Notes: a model not told the origin generated them from the letters alone. Shown: positions 27,925 through 35,933, counted from the stretch's first letter. The stretch: DNA of 49,428 nt from Alkalicoccus chagannorensis DSM 18086 (GCF_000429725.1 NZ_AUCK01000029.1:1-49428), one strand, 5' to 3'. Program-made: numbers and translations.

Positions 27925-27938
27925 TGACAGCGTTTTCT
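27925..27938. promoter_or_regulatory. Possible cre site upstream of nupN
   Basis: TGACAGCGTTTTCT agrees with the cre consensus at 12 of 14 positions. It lies about 48 bases upstream of the nup -35 box, so any CcpA effect is uncertain. Confidence 0.3.
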
Positions 27939-28166
27939 TGACTTGCCTTCAATATACCATGTCCTTATCAAAGAATAAATAGCTTTTTGGACTTTTTTTC
28001 ACACGGCATTGAAAATAAGTCCTCGCAAACCGGGTCTGGCAGCTTTTTATGTTCACATAGGACCCACGCACCAATTTCTGAATATTTCGTGAAGAGGCTT
28101 TTTGGCGTTCCTCTGCATGTTAAAATAATGAATTATAGTAACCGTGTTTATTAGGAGGGAGTCTGG

Positions 28167-28550
28167 ATGAAACGAACCGCAATGATATGCGATGATTCTC
28201 CATTATTCCGTAAAGATATGAGGCACTTCCTGCACGAAGCCGGCTTCCAGCGTGTGCTGGAAGCTTCCGACGGGTACGAGGCTGCCGCGCTGTTTAAGCA
28301 GGAACATCCTGATGTCGTGTTTATGGACATTATTATGCCAAAGCTGGACGGCATCTCCGCCCTGAAAAAAATTGCCCCGCATAAGGGAAGCGCATATATT
28401 ATTATGACCTCTTCCTGTTCAGAAAAATCGCATCTCCGCAGAGCTCTCCACCTCGGGGCAGATACGTTTATCCAAAAACCCCTGCAGCAAGAAAAAACAA
28501 CGGAGGTGCTCCATCAGGCACCGTGCTTCCAGTCTGTCCAGCTGCAGTAA
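28167..28550 (+). CDS. Stand-alone CheY-like response regulator receiver
   Basis: The 127 aa protein is a single receiver domain without an output domain. The phosphorylation site is complete: Asp9-Asp10 acidic pair, phospho-acceptor Asp54 in FMDIIMPKLDG, Thr81 in IIMTSS and Lys104 in IQKPL. TTAGGAGGGAG precedes the ATG. Such proteins act as CheY-type motors or phosphorelay carriers. No kinase is next to it. The CheX-like phosphatase at 21244-21708 could be its partner, but that is inference. Confidence 0.88.
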   Translation: MKRTAMICDDSPLFRKDMRHFLHEAGFQRVLEASDGYEAAALFKQEHPDVVFMDIIMPKLDGISALKKIAPHKGSAYIIMTSSCSEKSHLRRALHLGADTFIQKPLQQEKTTEVLHQAPCFQSVQLQ

Positions 28551-28599
28551 ACGACCGAACGCACAGAGCTGATTACTAAAAAAGCTGCGATAAAAGTTC

Positions 28600-28644
28600 G
28601 ATACAGAAGACCCTCCCCTTTTTTGGGTGAGGGTCTTCTGTATC
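28600..28644. terminator. Long bidirectional terminator between convergent genes
   Basis: A perfect 16-base stem (GATACAGAAGACCCTC and its complement) is extended by CCC/GGG around a TTTTTT loop. It lies between the CheY-like gene and the convergent eutH. The inner core CCCTCCCC...GGGTGAGGG is shared with the leu terminator. Confidence 0.75.
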
Positions 28645-28789
28645 CAGCGGGGGAATTGGTTGAGATCCATCGCCTGAGGTCAGCCAGAGGCGGGGCCGCC
28701 GGCTCGATGCTCGCGTCCAGTCGTTCCGTGCGGCAGAGACGGAGGCTTCCCGCCTTTCTGTGATTCCTTCGCTCTGCACGAATCGTGGG

Positions 28790-29866
28790 TCATTCTGATA
28801 CGCCGGCCGGCACTTCTTTCTCCAGGAAAAAGACAAGCAGGACAGCCGCTGCACCGGCAGTGATTTTCGCTGTCATCATGGGAACAGCCATGCCGGGTTC
28901 CAACGCAGCGGTAAAACCGAGGTGACCTCCGAGAACAAACGCACCGCTCACTGCGAAAGCAGCGTTCATTACCTTCCCCTTCCGGCTCAATTCAGAGAAC
29001 CGTTTAAATACCGGAATGCAGTGGGCCAGCTGCGTACTGAGGCCGATCCACGTTTCGGGCTCTTTTCCTCCCAACCGGTTAATCAAAGGCACGGCAAGCC
29101 GCTTCAAGAGAGAGACCGCTGGAAATGCTCCCGCAAGCACAAGAACGATCGATCCGACAATCGCCATCACCTCCGGAAAAGGTGTGAAGGCGTCAGACAG
29201 CTGCAGTGGAGTGATCTCCTGCAGCGCCGTTGCAGCCAGCAGCAGCATCGTCAACATCAAAATGCCGGCTCCTGCGGCCTGAAAAAGCTTCACCCCCACC
29301 CGCGGGAAAAACAGCAGCAGCAGTACAACTACCGCCGTCAGTACCAGCACCGGAATCAGCTGTCTGATTACAAACGCAAGCGGCATCCCTGCCATTACTC
29401 CTCCAAGCAGCGCTCCGGCAGGCACAGGAACCAGGCCGTACAGAACACCTTTGTTAAACAGCAGCAGATCCTTACCGTGAATAAACCCGAGCGCCACCGG
29501 AACAGTGAATACAAACAAGGGACCGAGCATCGTAGCAAGGATGATACCGGAGAAAAGAGCAGCCTCCTCCGTTTCAGCAAGCTCGGCAGCAAGTGGATAA
29601 CCACCCATGTCGACGGCTAAAAACATTCCAGGAAAAACGGAAGGATCCGCTCCCAGAAGCGTAAAAAGTGGAACGAGAAAAGGCCGCATCAGTTCTGCAA
29701 GAACAGGAGCAGCGGAAATCATGCCGATCATGACAAAAGCGAGCGGTCCCATTGTCTGAAACCCCTCGTCGACAGCACTTCCCAGTCCGAAACGGTCTCC
29801 TGCCGCTTTGTCGACGAGACCGAGAATGAAACAGCCTGTTAATATGTAAATAATGACATCAGCCAA
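28790..29866 (-). CDS. eutH: EutH-like ethanolamine permease
   Basis: The 358 aa protein has about ten membrane segments and matches the EutH family: LADVIIYILTGCFILGLVDKA at the N-terminus, a conserved DMGGYPLA segment, and NAAFAVSGAFVLGGHLGF near the C-terminus. EutH moves ethanolamine across the membrane. The frame extends to 29902, but TTG 29866 lies six bases after AAGGAGG and begins the family sequence. No other eut gene is adjacent, so it stands as an orphan. An alternative substrate is possible. Confidence 0.85.
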   Translation of the reverse strand: MADVIIYILTGCFILGLVDKAAGDRFGLGSAVDEGFQTMGPLAFVMIGMISAAPVLAELMRPFLVPLFTLLGADPSVFPGMFLAVDMGGYPLAAELAETEEAALFSGIILATMLGPLFVFTVPVALGFIHGKDLLLFNKGVLYGLVPVPAGALLGGVMAGMPLAFVIRQLIPVLVLTAVVVLLLLFFPRVGVKLFQAAGAGILMLTMLLLAATALQEITPLQLSDAFTPFPEVMAIVGSIVLVLAGAFPAVSLLKRLAVPLINRLGGKEPETWIGLSTQLAHCIPVFKRFSELSRKGKVMNAAFAVSGAFVLGGHLGFTAALEPGMAVPMMTAKITAGAAAVLLVFFLEKEVPAGVSE

Positions 29867-30034
29867 CCTGCTCCTCCTTCCTGCACGTGAGCTTAGCTGC
29901 ACCAGCAGTGGATGATGCTTTCCCGCTGCGCCCCTTCTGGTTAAAAGAAGACGCCGAAAAAACGGCTCACGTTAATGACAGAGAGCCTTCCATCCACGAG
30001 CGTATGCAGCCGGCATGAAGATAGATCATTCCTA

Positions 30035-30454
30035 TTACTCCAGTTCTTCCAATCCAATAAACAGAAGGGCTTCCAGTTCTTCGTCGCTCAACCGCTCTTT
30101 CGCCTTCGCTTCCAGTTCCTTCTGCTCCTCCGCCGTGATGCCGCGTGACAATTGACCGGCTGCTTCCGCAATTTCGCCGGCGGAGAATTTCGAGAGGACG
30201 AGCTTGGCCGCCTCGTCTCTCGTCTGTACAGGCAGCTCTTCTTTTACGGGGTGATTTTCCTCTCCCCATGCTTCCATCAGCCTGCCGAATTCAGGGTGGT
30301 TTCTCAGTTCGGCTGCCCCCTGTTCCAGCTCTGCGCCGAACGTTCCTTCCATCAGCCTGTCAGCTGCGTATGATGTTCCGTATTGATAGGCTGCCCATCC
30401 TCCTCCAGCGAGGAGAACGGAGGAGACCACTAGTATCATCAACCATTTTTTCAC
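30035..30454 (-). CDS. Membrane-anchored hypothetical protein
   Basis: I do not recognise this 139 aa protein. It starts with Lys-Lys and a hydrophobic stretch (residues 4-20) that could be an uncleaved anchor or signal peptide, followed by an acidic, helical region ending in LSDEELEALLFIGLEELE. This would place a small negatively charged domain outside the cell. The Glu-Glu-rich helices with ITAEEQKELEAKAKERL suggest a coiled coil or helical hairpin. A candidate structured RNA with its own promoter lies upstream on the same strand (30604-30749). Confidence 0.65.
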   Translation of the reverse strand: MKKWLMILVVSSVLLAGGGWAAYQYGTSYAADRLMEGTFGAELEQGAAELRNHPEFGRLMEAWGEENHPVKEELPVQTRDEAAKLVLSKFSAGEIAEAAGQLSRGITAEEQKELEAKAKERLSDEELEALLFIGLEELE

Positions 30455-30603
30455 TATGCTTTCCGCCTTTACTTTTTCTTATAGATTCCTTGTAATTAAA
30501 ATTCCGTTCATATTTCTTACGGACGCCGCTGCAGCCCGGCAGTTTTTCGCACGGAATGCTTTCTGGCAGAACAGCTGCCGTTGCGTTTTCCGGAGCGACT
30601 GTG

Positions 30604-30715
30604 AAAAAAAAAAGCAGGGAAACTATCGTGGACGTCCGCTCGGGCTTCCGCCTGCTTTCTCCACAGCAGGCGGAAGCCAAAGGCCTTTCATCGCAACACG
30701 CAATCAGAGCCTTTC
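30604..30715 (-). ncRNA. Candidate structured leader RNA or small RNA
   Basis: Downstream of a promoter at 30722-30749, the minus-strand transcript would contain a perfect 14-base hairpin (30643-30656 with 30665-30678). A second, competing stem, AAAGCAGG/CCTGCTTT (30651-30658 with 30611-30618), is followed by ten T. The two stems share the segment AGCAGG, so only one can form. This antiterminator/terminator layout is typical of riboswitches and attenuators. A separate AAAGGC/GCCTTT stem may form near the 5' end. It fits none of the classes I know. It could instead be a free small RNA. Confidence 0.45.
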
Positions 30716-30721
30716 TTTTTT

Positions 30722-30749
30722 ATTATACGACGGCTGGAAAAAAACGCAA
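30722..30749 (-). promoter_or_regulatory. Promoter of the candidate RNA
   Basis: On the minus strand TTGCGT (30744-30749), 16 bases and a perfect TATAAT (30722-30727) lie just after the stop of the DUF1028 gene. Confidence 0.6.
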
Positions 30750-30760
30750 GTTGTTTTCAG

Positions 30761-31639
30761 TCACTTATTATTGATATCTGCTCTCATATACGTGAGAACC
30801 GCTGGATCGATTTTACGCTCATGCCAGCGTTCTTCAAAGTTCTCTCTCATGAAATACATACGGAGAGCTTCCTGCGTTTCCCTATTCCACGTATCCTGCT
30901 TCACTTTTAGAAGTCCGTCCTTCATCAGAAGCAGTTCGACTTCATCGAGGACTTCTCCTTTCAATTCAAGAAGAGAAGAAGGATCCGGTTTGCTGAAATA
31001 TAGCTTGTGGAGCTCATATAACCGCTTCAGTTCCTCAATCGGCTCTTTATGATCATCGACCCGGAGATCGTACTTCCTATCGTTGTATCCACCGTAGCCT
31101 CCGCTCTCCTGGACAACAAACAGAGCAGCAGACTGCTTCCCTCTTGCATCACCACCGGCCTCTTGTGCCGCCTGCAGTGCTGCAGTCAATCTCTCTGCGA
31201 GCGGAGCACGGCTGCCTTCGAAGGTTTCCACCATAGCATCAACTGTGTCTCCGCCGGTCAGAATGTTCCCCTGCGCCGTACAGAAACGTCCTTCCCGGTG
31301 ACCGGCCCACTCATAGCATTCTTCCCCGGTGTACACAGCCGTTTTCCCCTGGCTGTTCATCACGGCAAACTGCCGGAGCGCCGCATCCGGATCGTCCGCA
31401 ATCAGCTCCTCTATTACTGCTTGCGGCTCACTGCCCTCTTTGAGCATCTGCAGCCCTCTTGGACCAAACGAGGTCTCGGCGTAGGATTGCGTTGCTACGG
31501 CGCCGGCTCCTGCTTCTGCCCAGGGGACTACTGCCCCCGCTCCCAGAAATTTGGACTGGACGGCGATTCCCGTTTCTCCTGTGGCCGGGTCGTGCCCGAT
31601 GATGGAGAACGTCGCTACTTTCGGCTGCTGCATTTTCAT
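30761..31639 (-). CDS. DUF1028 family protein (Ntn-hydrolase-like)
   Basis: The 292 aa protein has the DUF1028 layout: ATFSIIGHDPATGETGIAVQSKFLGAGAVVPWAEAG at the start, a GRFCTAQGNILTGG segment in the middle, and a C-terminal part after about residue 200 that is often called a putative peptidoglycan-binding region. DUF1028 proteins resemble Ntn hydrolases; the substrate is not established to my knowledge. The frame reaches 31660, but AAGGAGGTAGATCAC points to ATG 31639. It is divergent from the NAD(P)-binding gene. Confidence 0.82.
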   Translation of the reverse strand: MKMQQPKVATFSIIGHDPATGETGIAVQSKFLGAGAVVPWAEAGAGAVATQSYAETSFGPRGLQMLKEGSEPQAVIEELIADDPDAALRQFAVMNSQGKTAVYTGEECYEWAGHREGRFCTAQGNILTGGDTVDAMVETFEGSRAPLAERLTAALQAAQEAGGDARGKQSAALFVVQESGGYGGYNDRKYDLRVDDHKEPIEELKRLYELHKLYFSKPDPSSLLELKGEVLDEVELLLMKDGLLKVKQDTWNRETQEALRMYFMRENFEERWHERKIDPAVLTYMRADINNK

Positions 31640-31663
31640 GTGATCTACCTCCTTCTGCATTCC

Positions 31664-31692
31664 ATCTTAATCTTCTGACAATAAAGCGTCAA
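31664..31692 (-). promoter_or_regulatory. Promoter of the DUF1028 gene
   Basis: TTGACG, 17 bases and TAAGAT on the minus strand lie 25 bases before the ATG. AGCGTCAACGCT forms a palindrome over the -35 box. Confidence 0.65.
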
Positions 31693-31757
31693 CGCTCATG
31701 TTTACACGCGCTTCATAAGGGAACGAGACAGATATCACAAACAGAAGGAGTGAGACC

Positions 31758-32405
31758 ATGAAAGTACTCGTGATCGGCGCCAACGGTCAGATTGGCAGCC
31801 ATATGGTAACGATGCTCGGCCTGAGCCGGGATCACCAAGTGAGAGCCATGGTGAGGAAAGAAGAGCAAAAAGATAAAATGAACGACCTGCATGCCGAAGA
31901 AGTCGTGCTTGGTGATCTGGAGCAGGATTTCTCGCATGCACTGGAAGGAGTCGATGCGGTGATCTTCACAGCCGGTTCCGGTGGCCATACAGGAAAGGAG
32001 CAGACGGAGATCATCGATAGAAATGCTGCCATTCGTGCTGTAGAACAGGCAGAGAAAGCTGGAGTGCAGCGCTTTATCATGATCAGCACCATGATGGCTG
32101 ACAAACCGAACGAAGCTCCAGAGAAGGCCCAGCATTATTTCCAGGCAAAACACGATGCGGATGAAGCACTCATCAACAGCAGTCTCAACTACACCATTTT
32201 TCGTCCCGGCCCCCTCTCTAATGACGAGGCGCAGGGAACGGTGACCATTCAAAAGAAGATGGACAGCTTCGACGGTTCTATTGCCCGGGAAGATGTGGCC
32301 AATGCAGCAGTCAATGCACTCGTGCTGGAAGAAACCTATCATCAGATCCTGGAAATCCATCACGGTTCTACTCCCGTTGGTGAAGCATTGAAGACATTTA
32401 GCTGA
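31758..32405 (+). CDS. NAD(P)-binding oxidoreductase-like protein, YhfK-like
   Basis: The 215 aa protein is a short atypical SDR with the dinucleotide motif VIGANGQIGS at residues 5-14, a second-strand Arg (AMVRKEEQ) that favours NADP, and VIFTAGSGG. It resembles B. subtilis YhfK and other NAD(P)H-binding sugar epimerase-like proteins. No catalytic YxxxK is obvious, so it may bind rather than reduce a substrate. GAAGGAGTGAG precedes the ATG. It is monocistronic. Confidence 0.82.
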   Translation: MKVLVIGANGQIGSHMVTMLGLSRDHQVRAMVRKEEQKDKMNDLHAEEVVLGDLEQDFSHALEGVDAVIFTAGSGGHTGKEQTEIIDRNAAIRAVEQAEKAGVQRFIMISTMMADKPNEAPEKAQHYFQAKHDADEALINSSLNYTIFRPGPLSNDEAQGTVTIQKKMDSFDGSIAREDVANAAVNALVLEETYHQILEIHHGSTPVGEALKTFS

Positions 32406-32460
32406 TAAAGTGAACACTGGTTCACGTTAATGAAAGCAAGAACGCATAATAGACAGGCAG

Positions 32461-32493
32461 AACAGCGTACGGATCCAGTCCGATGCGCTGTTT
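32461..32493 (+). terminator. Probable terminator of the YhfK-like gene
   Basis: AACAGCG/CGCTGTT plus CGGA/TCCG form a stem with small internal loops, followed by TTTCTCC. Confidence 0.5.
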
Positions 32494-32607
32494 CTCCATT
32501 TCTGCTGTGAAAGACTTCGCCGACGAACCGACGAAGGGGGATGTATTTCTTTTTTCGCCTGTTTTTTATATAATGAAGAAAAGGCATTTTGAAGGAGGAA
32601 ATAACGG

Positions 32608-32859
32608 ATGTCTATGTTAAAAGATATGACCAGCGAACAGCGGCGCGATTCAATTATCACGTTTGTGCTGATTGGTATTGCTGTTGTAATCGGCATTGTC
32701 GTCGGCAGAAACGAAGAATGGTTCTCTCCTGCCAACTTTAGTGCTGGTTATATGGCTGGTTCACTCCTTTCTGTTATTCTGCTGTTTGCGGTATACCGCT
32801 CGATTGCGTTTGTTGTAAATCTGTTACGCGGCGGGCAGACCAAATCAGACCAGCGCTGA
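32608..32859 (+). CDS. Small two-helix membrane protein
   Basis: This 83 aa product has two hydrophobic segments (about 17-34 and 47-65), a charged N-terminus and a basic C-terminus (RGGQTKSDQR). GAAGGAGGAAATAACGG gives a strong ribosome binding site, and TATAAT lies about 35 bases upstream. I do not recognise the family. With both ends probably cytoplasmic and no catalytic motif, a structural or regulatory membrane role is possible. Confidence 0.75.
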   Translation: MSMLKDMTSEQRRDSIITFVLIGIAVVIGIVVGRNEEWFSPANFSAGYMAGSLLSVILLFAVYRSIAFVVNLLRGGQTKSDQR

Positions 32860-32956
32860 ACGTAAGCGGCTCTCTTCCTCGTGCAGAAAGTCCCCCGCTG
32901 CTGAATTAGATACGGCAGCCAGTTAATTTAGAGCAAGCTGGAACAACAAATAAGGA

Positions 32957-33092
32957 GAACAAAAGCAAAAAGCGCCTGTTGATCGGAACGGCGTGCCTCG
33001 TCGCTGCAGGCTTTCCAGCGAAGAACAGGTTCTTCGTTTTCCCGCGCAGCGGACGATGCCGCCGTCTCCTTGTATGAAAACGCATACATCCC
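32957..33092. repeat. GCGCC-hairpin interspersed repeat, copy B
   Basis: It reads GAACAAAAGC...AGCGCCTGTTGATCGGAACGGCGTGC, then TCGCTGCAGG, GGTTCTT and CCTTGTATGAAAACGCATACAT, in the same order as copy C at 44531-44668. Both copies are followed directly by a terminator. Confidence 0.7.
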
Positions 33093-33105
33093 TTGCCTCT
33101 AAGAA

Positions 33106-33152
33106 AAAACGCTTCCGATAATCCTTAATGGATCGTCGGAAGCGTTTTATTT
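33106..33152. terminator. Bidirectional terminator
   Basis: A perfect 13-base stem AAAACGCTTCCGA/TCGGAAGCGTTTT has T-runs on both sides. It can end the small membrane gene (+) and the amidase (-). Confidence 0.8.
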
Positions 33153-33405
33153 GCAGATCCTCTTTCCTTTTTTACCGGCATGCTGGTGAAACGCAAATGT
33201 GCATTCAGAAACTGAAATCCCTGTACTGCTTCAATCGTCCCCCGCGTCCGTTTCTTCTTCCTGCGGATTCCCCCGGTTTTATATTGGCCTGGTCGTTCCG
33301 GCTGAAGGGATTTTTTCATACTCATCAAGAACGTACGCCCGCTGAAGTGGGTGGATCGGTCCACGAGACAGCGCCTGCCGTGGAGAACTTTGACGGAGAA
33401 AGACA

Positions 33406-34074
33406 TTAAAAGCGGATCGACGCCCGGATCAACAGTGGCCAGGTTTCTTTCCCGACCACTCCGTCGACTGCCGCTGAAGCCTGTTGCTGAAAGCTCCGGA
33501 CGGCCTGTTCGGTTTCTTTTCCGAACACGCCGTCGGCTCCATACAACGGCAAAACGCTTCCTGCATGCAGCAGCCGCTCCTGGAGGGCGCGCACTCGAAG
33601 ATTGGATCCACCCTTCCGAAGTGTTGGAAAGAGTTCTCGTCTCCAGCTGCGTGCATGCACGCCTGGACAGGCCGTCTGCTGACCTGGGTGATCCCTGTGT
33701 CCTTGAAACGCCTGCTCAGAAAGACGGTGCACGGCACACTTTTCAGCAGCCAGGTCGAGGGCTGACGCTTTTTGGGAGACCGTGAAGCTGCCGCTTCCGA
33801 CAAGACAGATGCCGATGTTTCCGGTATTCCGGTTTTTCGTGTGATAACTGATCGTCCAGTCGTCCCAGCATACTTCCACGGTCCCGTCCCGGCGAATGAC
33901 GTAATGATAGCCGATGCCCGGCCAGCCGAGGTGGTCCACATGGTAAGCTGCAAATGCGGCAGCATTTCCTCTTTTCGTTGCACTGTGGTGGAGCGTCACC
34001 ATCCGTACGTTCGTTGTTTTGCGGTACAATCGTTTTCCGACCGGCAGACGTCCGATCATGTTATTGATTTTCAT
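33406..34074 (-). CDS. N-acetylmuramoyl-L-alanine amidase with PG-binding domain
   Basis: The 222 aa protein has an amidase_2/PGRP domain (about 23-145) that cleaves the bond between muramic acid and the stem peptide, and a C-terminal peptidoglycan-binding repeat (about 157-218, LRVRALQERL...GADGVFGKETEQAVRSFQ). Candidate zinc ligands and active-site residues are His29/His30 (TLHHSA), His126 (QGHRDH) and the conserved Cys136 region (TACPG). No signal peptide is visible, as in phage-type or mother-cell lysins. ATG 34074 is chosen from the GGGGAGGTG just upstream. That ribosome binding site is buried in a hairpin (34081-34126). Confidence 0.87.
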   Translation of the reverse strand: MKINNMIGRLPVGKRLYRKTTNVRMVTLHHSATKRGNAAAFAAYHVDHLGWPGIGYHYVIRRDGTVEVCWDDWTISYHTKNRNTGNIGICLVGSGSFTVSQKASALDLAAEKCAVHRLSEQAFQGHRDHPGQQTACPGVHARSWRRELFPTLRKGGSNLRVRALQERLLHAGSVLPLYGADGVFGKETEQAVRSFQQQASAAVDGVVGKETWPLLIRASIRF

Positions 34075-34080
34075 GAATAA

Positions 34081-34126
34081 CACCTCCCCTGTGATGTACA
34101 GCCGTGCCGCTGTAAGAGGGGAGGTG
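34081..34126 (-). promoter_or_regulatory. Hairpin sequestering the amidase ribosome binding site
   Basis: On the minus strand CACCTCCCCT (34117-34126) pairs perfectly with AGGGGAGGTG (34081-34090), which is the Shine-Dalgarno sequence itself; ATG follows six bases later. An inner TACAGC/GCTGTA stem extends the hairpin. Translation should be blocked unless it opens. It could also act as a weak terminator after malP, 77 bases upstream. Confidence 0.7.
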
Positions 34127-34202
34127 TGTTCTTCTTTCAAACAGAAGTCATGCTTTCTGCGCAGTGCAGACAGCCCTCGACGGGGAACGCAGTCTGAACT
34201 CT

Positions 34203-35786
34203 TTAATCCTCCCGTTCGCCGATCAAATCGTTGATTTCGTTTTTATACAAGTCAGATTTCCCACCGAACACCGCCTGGATATTTTTATTGTACTTCATGA
34301 CACCTGCTGCTCCGAGCGCTTTGAGCTGTGGCTCGTCAATATCTTCAGGCTCTTTCACGGTTACCCGCAGGCGTGTAAAGCACGCATCTACGTATTCGAT
34401 GTTTTCTTCTCCTCCGAGGGCGTGAAGAATATAGCCAGCTGTTTCCTGGTAGCTGCCTTTCGCAGCTGCCGGCTTTTCTTTTCCATCTTCCTCTCCCTCT
34501 TCTGCTTTCTTTTCATTATAATCTGCCCGGGTAAAGAGCTTGGCTTCCTGTCCTCCCCGGCCCGGCGTGGCAATGTCCCATTTTTTAATGACAAACGAGA
34601 ACAAGTAGTAATAGATCACGAAGAACACGGCGCCCATGACCAGGTTCATCCACCAATTGTTGGTGCCTGGAAGAGCATTGACGAGGATGAAGTCAATGAA
34701 ACCGGAGCCGCCGGCCCATCCTAAATTAACATCGAGCATGAACGCGACAGCAAAGCTGACCCCTGCCAGGAGCGAGTGAATCACAAACAACAGCGGCGCA
34801 ACAAACAAGAATGTGAATTCAATCGGTTCTGTAATCCCGGTAAGAAACGCAGTACCCGCTGCTGCAATGAGCATCCCCTTAACTACTGGTCGATTTTTCT
34901 TATCAGCTGCACGGTACATCGCCAGTGCTGCGCCGAGAAGACCAAACATAATGACAGGAAATTTCCCGGCCATGAAGCGGCCGGCCGTGACATCTACGCC
35001 TTCGGCAACTTGAGCGAGAAAGATATACTGATCCCCCTGGACGAGCTGTCCGCCGACTTCCTGCGTCCCGCCGAGGCCGGACCAGAGAAATGGAGCATAC
35101 CAGATATGATGAAGTCCAGTCGGAATTAGAACACGCTCCAGAAAACCGTAAAGACCAATGTACAACGGGTTCGTTGCATCGGAGGCAATTACCTGTGCGG
35201 TTGCATCAATCCCGGTTTGAATCGGAGGCCAGACAAACATGACCAAAAAGGCCAGGCCGATAGAGACAAAGACCATCACGATACCGACAGACCGGTCTCC
35301 GGCGAAGAAACCTAGTACCTCCGGTGGCTGAAACCGCTTGAATTTTTTATGAACCCAGACAGCGACCAGACCGACCACAATACCACCGAGCACGCCGGTC
35401 TCCAGCGTCGGTATGCCGACTGCCATTCCATATTCACCGGATTCCTCTGCCATTTCAGGCGTGATTCCGAGAGCAAGAGAAATCGTGTTGTTCATGATAA
35501 TGTACCCGAGAAGCGCGGCAAGCGCGGCAATACCCGACCCACCGGATAAGCCGATGGCAACTCCGAGGGCGAAAATGATAGGCAGGTTGTCAAAAATACT
35601 TAATCCGATCGTACTCATGCTGGAACCGACTGCCTGAAAAAAGTCGGTCTGCAGAAACGCGATGTAGTCGGCAAGCGGTCCGGTCAGTGCTGCTCCGATC
35701 CCGAGCAGAATCCCGGCCGCTGGCAGCAGCGCCACAGGCACCATCAGCGATTTACCAAACTTCTGCAGACTGGCAAAACTAAACAT
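34203..35786 (-). CDS. malP: PTS IICB component, maltose/glucose family (MalP-like)
   Basis: The 527 aa protein has an IIC domain of about ten membrane segments (residues 1-420, with GITEPIEFTFLFVAP, the conserved substrate-site motif) and a C-terminal IIB domain with phosphorylated Cys469 in YVDACFTRLRV. It imports and phosphorylates a sugar using PEP-derived phosphate. The neighbouring 6-phospho-alpha-glucosidase points to maltose or a related alpha-glucoside. No IIA domain is present, so it must borrow one, as B. subtilis MalP does. It is read from malA, with a 147-base gap that holds a cre-like sequence. Confidence 0.9.
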   Translation of the reverse strand: MFSFASLQKFGKSLMVPVALLPAAGILLGIGAALTGPLADYIAFLQTDFFQAVGSSMSTIGLSIFDNLPIIFALGVAIGLSGGSGIAALAALLGYIIMNNTISLALGITPEMAEESGEYGMAVGIPTLETGVLGGIVVGLVAVWVHKKFKRFQPPEVLGFFAGDRSVGIVMVFVSIGLAFLVMFVWPPIQTGIDATAQVIASDATNPLYIGLYGFLERVLIPTGLHHIWYAPFLWSGLGGTQEVGGQLVQGDQYIFLAQVAEGVDVTAGRFMAGKFPVIMFGLLGAALAMYRAADKKNRPVVKGMLIAAAGTAFLTGITEPIEFTFLFVAPLLFVIHSLLAGVSFAVAFMLDVNLGWAGGSGFIDFILVNALPGTNNWWMNLVMGAVFFVIYYYLFSFVIKKWDIATPGRGGQEAKLFTRADYNEKKAEEGEEDGKEKPAAAKGSYQETAGYILHALGGEENIEYVDACFTRLRVTVKEPEDIDEPQLKALGAAGVMKYNKNIQAVFGGKSDLYKNEINDLIGERED

Positions 35787-35810
35787 GGATGTTCCTCCTT
35801 CGTGTTGTTA

Positions 35811-35824
35811 ATAAAGCGTTTTCC
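35811..35824. promoter_or_regulatory. Possible cre site between malA and malP
   Basis: ATAAAGCGTTTTCC matches the cre consensus at 11 of 14 positions, including the whole central core. It lies 25 bases upstream of the malP start. Confidence 0.35.
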
Positions 35825-35933
35825 TTAAAAAGGATAAAAGAGTGTCCATGGCCGCCGCTGTCGAACAGCGTAACGACCTGGACAAACGCTAACGGGACGT
35901 GCTCTCAGCAGCTGTACATGCTCGTGCAGGAAA

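Larger units (their letters stand above)
32860..33405. other. Intergenic region with repeat copy B and terminator
   Basis: No gene is supported. It contains the GCGCC-hairpin repeat copy B (32957-33092) and a bidirectional terminator (33106-33152). The stretch 33150-33400 shows nothing I can name. Confidence 0.55.
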
